Assembly (NCBI RefSeq): GCF_026626705.1 | Contig: NZ_JAPNKC010000001.1 | Span: 5,456,001 to 5,520,000 of the forward strand | Length of the DNA: 64,000 nt | Direction of reading: 5' to 3' | Source: Pyxidicoccus sp. MSG2 | GTDB taxonomy: Bacteria > Myxococcota > Myxococcia > Myxococcales > Myxococcaceae | Shown: in pieces, positions 58,950 to 64,000 of the stretch | How the letters are laid out: each line of letters opens with the position of its first letter | Position numbering within the stretch: position 1 is the stretch's first letter | Translations under genes and position numbers: made by a program | The notes under the pieces: model-generated | Told to the model about the DNA's origin: nothing | What the model saw: only the letters and a program-made list of their open reading frames with translations | The model's database searches: none

Positions 58950-60371
58950 TCAGCCCGCGGAATAGAGGTCCGGGGACTGGGAGATGAACGAGTGGTCGCG
59001 GGGCGGCTGGTCTGCTCGCGCGGGCGGATAGAGGCCGTTGGTGCTGCCGGGGTTGTTGATGAGCGCGAGGAAGTTGTCGGCAATCTCCCGGTAGATCTGG
59101 TCGGCCGTCTTGGTGCCGTTGTTGAAGGCGCGGGACTGGGCCTCCGTCCAGCCCTTGTTGAAGGCCACCAGCAGCGCCCAGTCGGGCTGGGCGGCGTCCA
59201 GCCCGGGCCACGAGGTCAGCATGGGGCCGAAGGGCGTCTGCTGCGTGCCCACGCCCCGCGCGGCGTCCTCCGCCGACGGCATGGCGTTCGGGTAGACCTG
59301 CTGCGCCTTGTAGAGCGTGAGGTTCGCGAAGACCATCAGGTTGTAATACGGGTCCTGCACCGCGCGGGCGATGTCGATGTCCGGCATCTGCAGCGTGAGG
59401 TTGGCGTCCGCCGGGAAGGGGTCCGCGGCGGTGCCCTGGATGCGCTGGCCGTTCTGATAGACGTCCACGGACGCGGCGATGGTGACCGTGGGGAAGGTGA
59501 GCTGCGTGAGCCCCAGCCCCAGTGTGTCGCCGGTGGTGCGGTCTCCCTGCTTGACGCCCGCATCCCAGCCGATGTTGACGGGCACCTGCTGGCCGTTGAC
59601 CTGGATGGTGGGCCAGCCGTTCTCGCCCTGGACCTGGGTCCACAGCTGCGGGTAGCCGTCTCCGTTCAGGTTCCGGTACTGGTCCTCCGGCTCCAGGAAC
59701 TGACGCGGGTAGGGGTCCTGGTAGTAGCGCGCCTGGGCCTCGCCGAAGGTGTAGGCCTTGAGGATGTCGGCGGGGACGCCCGTGCGCAGCTCCACGGCCT
59801 CGAAGAGGATGAGGTACTCGTTGCGGGAGAAGTCCGTCACGCCCGCCATGGCGCGCTCGGAGATGAGGTCGGCGCGGGTGAGGACGGCGGCGCGGCGCGC
59901 GCGCTCGTCGGACGGGAGGTCCGCGGGCTGGGCCGCGAGGTAGGCGTCGTACTTCGCGAGGGCGGCATTCGCGGCTTCCTCGCGGATGGCATTCGCCTCG
60001 GCGATGTTCGCGCCCTGGGGAATGACCGCGTTGTCGCGCGCGGCCGTCCGGATGGCGGAGCGGGCGCGGTCGCCGCTGAAGCCGTCCGCCTCGGGCATGG
60101 AGACCCGCGCCGGGTCGATGTTCGAGCGCGTGGTGGCGGCGGGCTCCGAGCCCAGGTCGAGCGCTCGGGACTGGGGACGTCGCGAGGTGAAGGTGTCCTG
60201 GGGCCGGCCCGTCTTCCGGGCGGCTTCCTCCGCGGCACGCCGGACGGCCTCCTCCGCGGCACGTCGAGCTGCTTCCGCCGCCGCGCGCCGGGCGGCTTCC
60301 TCGGCCGCGCGCCGGGCCACGTCCCCCGACGTGGATGGCGGGACCTGCGGTCCATTGATGGTGTTGCCCAT
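58950..60371 (-). CDS. Ala-rich hypothetical protein with unknown C-terminal domain
   Basis: A 473-residue soluble protein. Residues ~18-52 form a long Ala/Arg/Glu helix built of six copies of the 8-9-residue word ARRAAEEA (or AAAEAARR). The remaining 400 residues are acidic and aromatic-rich (YLAAQPADLPSDERARRA; TGVPADILKAYTFGEAQARY; EPEDQYRNLNGDGYPQLW; LGLGLTQLTFPTVT; NKGWTEAQSRAFNNGTK). GDGYP and VNIGWDAGV look like loop motifs in an enzyme- or lysozyme-like fold, but the family is not recognised. It has no signal peptide, so any export would need a specialised path. It lies on the same strand as the eps genes and 160 bp upstream. Confidence 0.7.
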   Translation of the reverse strand: MGNTINGPQVPPSTSGDVARRAAEEAARRAAAEAARRAAEEAVRRAAEEAARKTGRPQDTFTSRRPQSRALDLGSEPAATTRSNIDPARVSMPEADGFSGDRARSAIRTAARDNAVIPQGANIAEANAIREEAANAALAKYDAYLAAQPADLPSDERARRAAVLTRADLISERAMAGVTDFSRNEYLILFEAVELRTGVPADILKAYTFGEAQARYYQDPYPRQFLEPEDQYRNLNGDGYPQLWTQVQGENGWPTIQVNGQQVPVNIGWDAGVKQGDRTTGDTLGLGLTQLTFPTVTIAASVDVYQNGQRIQGTAADPFPADANLTLQMPDIDIARAVQDPYYNLMVFANLTLYKAQQVYPNAMPSAEDAARGVGTQQTPFGPMLTSWPGLDAAQPDWALLVAFNKGWTEAQSRAFNNGTKTADQIYREIADNFLALINNPGSTNGLYPPARADQPPRDHSFISQSPDLYSAG

Positions 60372-60841
60372 GGCTGTTCCCCCTCTTCGGTGTCACCCCG
60401 GCAATGGAGTGACACCTGAATCTTCGAGAGCACGGTGGGGAACGTTCATCGGGCAAGTGGCCGTGGCGAACGTGGCGCCGGACCGACGCAGGCCGGAGGC
60501 GGCCTCATTCCCATGACGTCTCGCCCAGGCGAGCCGGGGAACCCGTGACGCGCGGCCTGGACGCTTCCCCGCACGGTGGGTGCTGCCCCTCTTCGGCGTG
60601 CTCGCTCGGAGAAGGGGCCGCATTCCCGTGGAGCCTTCCTGCTCCCGGTGTGCGGCAGGCCCCGGCAGGACTGCCGGGATGCGGTCATGGACTGGCCCCA
60701 CTCGGAGGCTGGCGTCATGATTGGGGGACCTGACCGGGCAGTCCTTCCCGCCTCGTCCGCCACCGGGCCGGAGTCTCGGGGGCCCGTTGTCGGGAGGTCC
60801 GGTGCTGATTACCGCGAGGGTTCAAAGCCAGAAAGGAGGCG
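60372..60841. other. 470-bp divergent intergenic region
   Basis: It separates the Ala-rich protein gene (leftward) from the receiver-kinase gene (rightward). Frames on both strands show no family resemblance. The right end has the ribosome site AAAGGAGG for the kinase gene. No repeat, hairpin or clear promoter was found. Confidence 0.4.
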
Positions 60842-62404
60842 ATGTCGTTGGAAGGCTCCCAGCAGCTCACCGCGAGTGCCTCCGTCCGGGCCGCGCCGTC
60901 TCCCACGAGCATCCTCATGGTCGACGACCACGAGGCGAACCTGCTCGCCCTGGAGGCCATCCTGGAGCCGCTCGGTCAGCGGCTGGTGAGGGCGACCTCG
61001 GGCCCCGAGGCCCTGCGGTGGCTGTTGCGCGAGGACTTCGCCCTCCTGTTGCTCGACGTGCAGATGCCGGGGATGGACGGCTTCGAGACGGCGCGCCTCA
61101 TCCGCCAGCGGCAGCGCACGCGCTACACGCCCATCATCTTCCTCACCGCGCACAGCCGCGACGAGGCGCACCTGGTGCACGGCTACGCGACGGGCGCGGC
61201 GGACTACGTGGTGAAGCCCTTCAACCCGGACGTGCTGCGCTGGAAGGTGGAGGCCTTCGTCGCGCTGTACCGCCAGCAGCAGCGCCTGCAGGCGCAGGAG
61301 GCGGCGCTGTGGGAGCGTGAGCGGCACGTCCTGGAGCGCCAGAGCGAGCAGCGCTTCCGGCGGCTGGTGGACTCGATGCCGCAGCTCGTCTGGGCGCTGC
61401 TGGTGGACGGCACCATCAGCTACGCCAACCGGGGGTGGCTGGAGTACGCGGGGCTGACGCCTCAGCAGGCGCGGCGGCTCGAGGAGATGCGGCGCTTCAT
61501 GCATCCGGAGGACCTGCCGCGCGTCCAGGACGCCTGGTCGGCGTCGCTGCGCACGGGGCAGCCGCTGGAGGCGGAGTACCGGCTGCGGCGGGCGAAGGAC
61601 GGCGAGTACCGCTGGTTCCTGGGCCGCACGCTGCCCGAGCGGGACGAGGAGGGCCAGCTCGTCGGGTGGATAGCCACGGCGACGGACATCGACGACGCGC
61701 GGCGGGCGGTGGAGGTGCTGCGGGCGGCCAGCGAGGCCAAGGACATGTTCCTCACCATGGCGGCGCACGAGCTGCGCACGCCGCTGCAGGCGGCGCGGAG
61801 CTATGCGCACCTGGCGAAGGTGAAGGCGGGGCCGGAGGTGGAGCCGGCGGTGGACAAGGCGCTGCGAGGCATCCACCGCAGCGTCAATCGCATGGCGAGC
61901 GTGGTGGAGAACCTGCTGGACGTGGGGTGGCTCCAGCGGGGCGAGCTGAGCCTGGAGCCCGGTGAGGTGGACCTGGGGCTGCTGCTGCGCGAGGTGGTGG
62001 AGCACTTCCAGCCGCTGCCGGAGGAGTACCGCATCGACGTGGAGGCGCCGGAGTCGCTGGTGCTGCGGGGAGACCGGGAGCGGCTGGACCAGGTGTTCAC
62101 CAACCTGGTGGCCAATGCGCTGCGCTACTCCCCCGGGGGTGGGCCGGTGCGGCTCACGGTGCGCGAGGAGCCGGGGCAGGTGCACGTGGAGGTGATGGAC
62201 CGGGGGCTGGGGATTCCGGCGGGGCAGTTGGAGCGCATCTTCGAGCGCTTCAGCCGCGCGCACGGAATCTCCTACGGGGGGCTGGGGCTGGGGCTGGCGA
62301 TTTCGCGAGGCATCGTCGCGCGCCATGGCGGGCGCATCTGGGCGGAGTCCTCCGGCCGCGAGGGCGAGGGCAGCACGTTCCACGTCGTGCTGCCGAGGGG
62401 CTGA
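60842..62404 (+). CDS. Hybrid sensor: receiver-PAS-histidine kinase
   Basis: A 520-residue protein. An N-terminal receiver (~22-140) has ILMVDDHEAN, phospho-acceptor Asp in LLLLDVQMPGMDGFE, Thr in IIFLTA and Lys in VVKPFNPD. A coiled linker leads to a PAS domain (~175-290; LVDSMPQLVWALLVDGTI) and then HisKA with AAHELRTPLQAARSY (~307) and HATPase with NLVANALRYSP, DRGLGIP, ERFSRAH and GLGLGLA. No membrane helix. The receiver at the N-terminus means its kinase activity is likely tuned by phosphorylation from another kinase. ATG at 60842 with AAAGGAGG. Confidence 0.93.
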   Translation: MSLEGSQQLTASASVRAAPSPTSILMVDDHEANLLALEAILEPLGQRLVRATSGPEALRWLLREDFALLLLDVQMPGMDGFETARLIRQRQRTRYTPIIFLTAHSRDEAHLVHGYATGAADYVVKPFNPDVLRWKVEAFVALYRQQQRLQAQEAALWERERHVLERQSEQRFRRLVDSMPQLVWALLVDGTISYANRGWLEYAGLTPQQARRLEEMRRFMHPEDLPRVQDAWSASLRTGQPLEAEYRLRRAKDGEYRWFLGRTLPERDEEGQLVGWIATATDIDDARRAVEVLRAASEAKDMFLTMAAHELRTPLQAARSYAHLAKVKAGPEVEPAVDKALRGIHRSVNRMASVVENLLDVGWLQRGELSLEPGEVDLGLLLREVVEHFQPLPEEYRIDVEAPESLVLRGDRERLDQVFTNLVANALRYSPGGGPVRLTVREEPGQVHVEVMDRGLGIPAGQLERIFERFSRAHGISYGGLGLGLAISRGIVARHGGRIWAESSGREGEGSTFHVVLPRG

Positions 62405-62470
62405 GCGCGGGGGCTGGCTTCACCCCTGCGTGGTACCCTGGGCCCCCACTTTCCACCCGACAGCAGGTCC

Positions 62471-63529
62471 ATGGCCGCGCCCGCCTCGTCCCTCACGTCC
62501 GTCCTCGTCGCGCTGAGCGGCAACACGCTCGTCACCGTCGTGAAGTTCCTCGCCTTCCTGCTGTCCGGCTCGGGGGCGATGCTGTCGGAGGCCATCCACT
62601 CGGCGGCCGACACGGGCAACCAGGTGCTGCTGTTCCTGGGGCTCAAGCGCGGCTCGCGCGAGCGCGACGCGGCCTTCCACTACGGCTACGGCGGGGAGCG
62701 CTTCATCTTCGGCATCCTGTCCGCGTCGGGCATCTTCTTCGTGGGCTGCGGCGTCACCGTCTACCACGGCATCCAGTCGCTCCTGCACCCGCACACGCCC
62801 GAGATTGGCCCCAGCACCTTCGCGGTGCTGGGCTTCTCCTTCCTCATCGAGGGCGGAGTGCTCGTCTTCGCCGTGCGCTCCACGCTGAAGGCCGCGGCCG
62901 GCCAGCCCTTCTTCCGCTACGTGCGCGAGAAGGCGGACCCCGCGACGGTGGCCATCCTCCTGGAGGACGGCGCGGCGGTGCTCGGGCTCGTGCTGGCCAC
63001 GGTGGGCATCAGTCTCGCGTACTTCACCAGCAACCCCGTCTGGGACGCGACGGCGTCCATCATCGTGGGGCTGCTGCTGGGCCTGATTGCCATCTACCTC
63101 GTGGTGGAGAACCGCGCGCTGCTGCTCGGCCGCGCGGTGCCCGAGGAGACCGAGCTCCGCTTCGTGAACGTGGTGCGCGCGCGCGGCAGCGTGGCGGACA
63201 TCCACGACGTGAAGACGCGGCAACTCACCCCGGAGACCTTCGTGTTCAAGGCGGAGGTGCGCTTCAGTGAGGCCTTCGTCGCCGCGAGGCTCGCCGAGGC
63301 GCTGCCGGTGTCGGCCCTGCCCGCGTCCGGTGAGGCGCGCACCCACGCCCTGAGCGGCGTGGCCGCATTCCTCATCCGCGCGCTGAGCGAGGAAATCGAC
63401 GCCATCGAGGCCGACGTGCGCCGGGCCATCCCCGAGGCGAAGCACATCGACCTGGAGCTGGAGCACCTGCTCGTGCCCGGCGCCGTGGCCGCGCCCGCCC
63501 CCGTGCGCGGCGTGGTGGCCGTGCCCTGA
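62471..63529 (+). CDS. Cation diffusion facilitator (CDF) metal transporter
   Basis: A 352-residue membrane protein of the CDF (zinc/iron/manganese exporter) family. Transmembrane pattern with the metal-site signature LSEAIHSAADTGNQVLLFLG near residue 40, GYGGERFIFGILSASGIFFV (TM3-4) and IIVGLLLGLIAIYLVVENRAL. The C-terminal cytoplasmic domain (~205-330) has VVRARGSVADIHDVKTRQL and an ending rich in Glu (IEADVRRAIPEAKHIDLELEHL). HSAADTGNQ rather than HxxxD in TM2 places it in the SLC30A9-type branch. The metal is not determined. 70 bp after the kinase gene; an mgtE gene follows 180 bp later. Confidence 0.92.
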   Translation: MAAPASSLTSVLVALSGNTLVTVVKFLAFLLSGSGAMLSEAIHSAADTGNQVLLFLGLKRGSRERDAAFHYGYGGERFIFGILSASGIFFVGCGVTVYHGIQSLLHPHTPEIGPSTFAVLGFSFLIEGGVLVFAVRSTLKAAAGQPFFRYVREKADPATVAILLEDGAAVLGLVLATVGISLAYFTSNPVWDATASIIVGLLLGLIAIYLVVENRALLLGRAVPEETELRFVNVVRARGSVADIHDVKTRQLTPETFVFKAEVRFSEAFVAARLAEALPVSALPASGEARTHALSGVAAFLIRALSEEIDAIEADVRRAIPEAKHIDLELEHLLVPGAVAAPAPVRGVVAVP

Positions 63530-63710
63530 AGCAGGGGCAGCCCCGCCTGCCTGCTCGCTGCTCCAACGACTCCACCCGTCCGCACGGTCCGTCCCCATCA
63601 GGACACAGCGAGTCCGCACGGCGCGAAACGGTTCCCTCCCGGTGCCTCCCGTGCTTGAAGGCGCCACATGCGCAGGCGTTGCCCGGCCGCGCGGGTGGAG
63701 GGAGGCGACC

Positions 63711-64000
63711 TTGAGTCCCGAGACGGAGCCCATCCTCGAAGACGAGCTGCGGGACGCGTGGGCGGTGCTGTCACCCCGCGACAGGGTGGAGGGCTTCCGC
63801 CTGCTGCCCCCCGCGAGCGTGGATGATTTCTTCCTCTCCCTGTCCTCGCAGGAGCAGGCCGGGCTGCTGCTGGCGCTGCTGCCCGGGGAGAGGCGCACGT
63901 GGATGCGGGTGCTCGCGCCCGACGACGCGGCGGACGTCATCCAGTACCTGCCTCCGGACGAGCGCGGCACCTTCCTCGGCCTGCTCGACGACACCTCCCG
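63711..64000 (+). CDS. mgtE: MgtE-family magnesium transporter, N-terminal part
   Basis: The first ~96 residues of a gene cut by the window end. Start TTG at 63711 with GGAGGGAGGCG just upstream. The translation (SPETEPILEDELRDAWAVLS..., VDDFFLSLSSQEQAGLLLAL, WMRVLAPDDAADVIQYLPPD) fits the acidic helical N domain of MgtE, which senses cytosolic magnesium before the CBS pair and five-helix pore. The repeated L-x-P-x-D-A-A-D pattern is characteristic. The call rests on the N domain only, since the CBS and membrane parts are not in view. Confidence 0.8.
   Translation, partial: MSPETEPILEDELRDAWAVLSPRDRVEGFRLLPPASVDDFFLSLSSQEQAGLLLALLPGERRTWMRVLAPDDAADVIQYLPPDERGTFLGLLDDTS

Overview
The window is very GC-rich, densely coded DNA from a myxobacterium, most likely of the Myxococcaceae. 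The main evidence is the order mnmG, rsmG, parA, parB, bactofilin; a large array of parS sites of the form GTTCCACGTGGAAC; several long eukaryotic-type Ser/Thr kinases; a DUF2381 protein; a lipoprotein toxin with an Imm11-type partner; and genes that match epsA to epsD of the Myxococcus xanthus exopolysaccharide locus. The species cannot be named from this sequence alone.

Left end, 1 to 15.5 kb (chromosome segregation). The mnmG tail and rsmG are followed by about 10.7 kb that separates rsmG from parA. This stretch holds a short tandem repeat with palindromic cores, a divergent SDR-cupin / TetR regulator pair, a SPOR-like repeat protein and a soluble multi-PAS histidine kinase. It then has about 5 kb with no credible gene. 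The first half of that contains 22 parS sites (18 exact, 4 with one mismatch) at 7119-9793. The array is built mainly from a roughly 83-bp unit that carries a second conserved motif about 46 bp after each parS start, and it contains a perfect 63-bp tandem block near its right end. parA, parB, a BacM-like bactofilin and a small lipoprotein gene follow on the plus strand.

Middle, 15 to 53.5 kb (mixed metabolism, signalling and envelope). Here lie an egtB-egtD ergothioneine operon; a single-domain response regulator; an Anabaena-sensory-rhodopsin-transducer-like protein with no rhodopsin nearby; a DUF2381/Ser-Thr kinase pair; several secreted CxxCH proteins; and an AHH-type lipoprotein toxin with its Imm11-like immunity gene. 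Two paralogous 950-residue secreted proteins flank a ClC chloride transporter. Next come an ornithine cyclodeaminase family enzyme, a kinase-TPR giant, HxlR-monooxygenase and VOC genes, a sigma-54 activator, and a second Imm11-like gene preceded by only a 41-codon stub of a toxin.

Right end, 53.6 to 64 kb. A minus-strand run encodes the 3' part of an exopolysaccharide operon (GT2, acetyltransferase, GH44 hydrolase, WecG-type glycosyltransferase, transcribed in that order). After it come an Ala-rich unknown protein, a receiver-PAS-histidine kinase, a CDF metal transporter and the start of an mgtE gene cut by the window end. No rRNA, tRNA, insertion sequence, prophage or CRISPR array was recognised.
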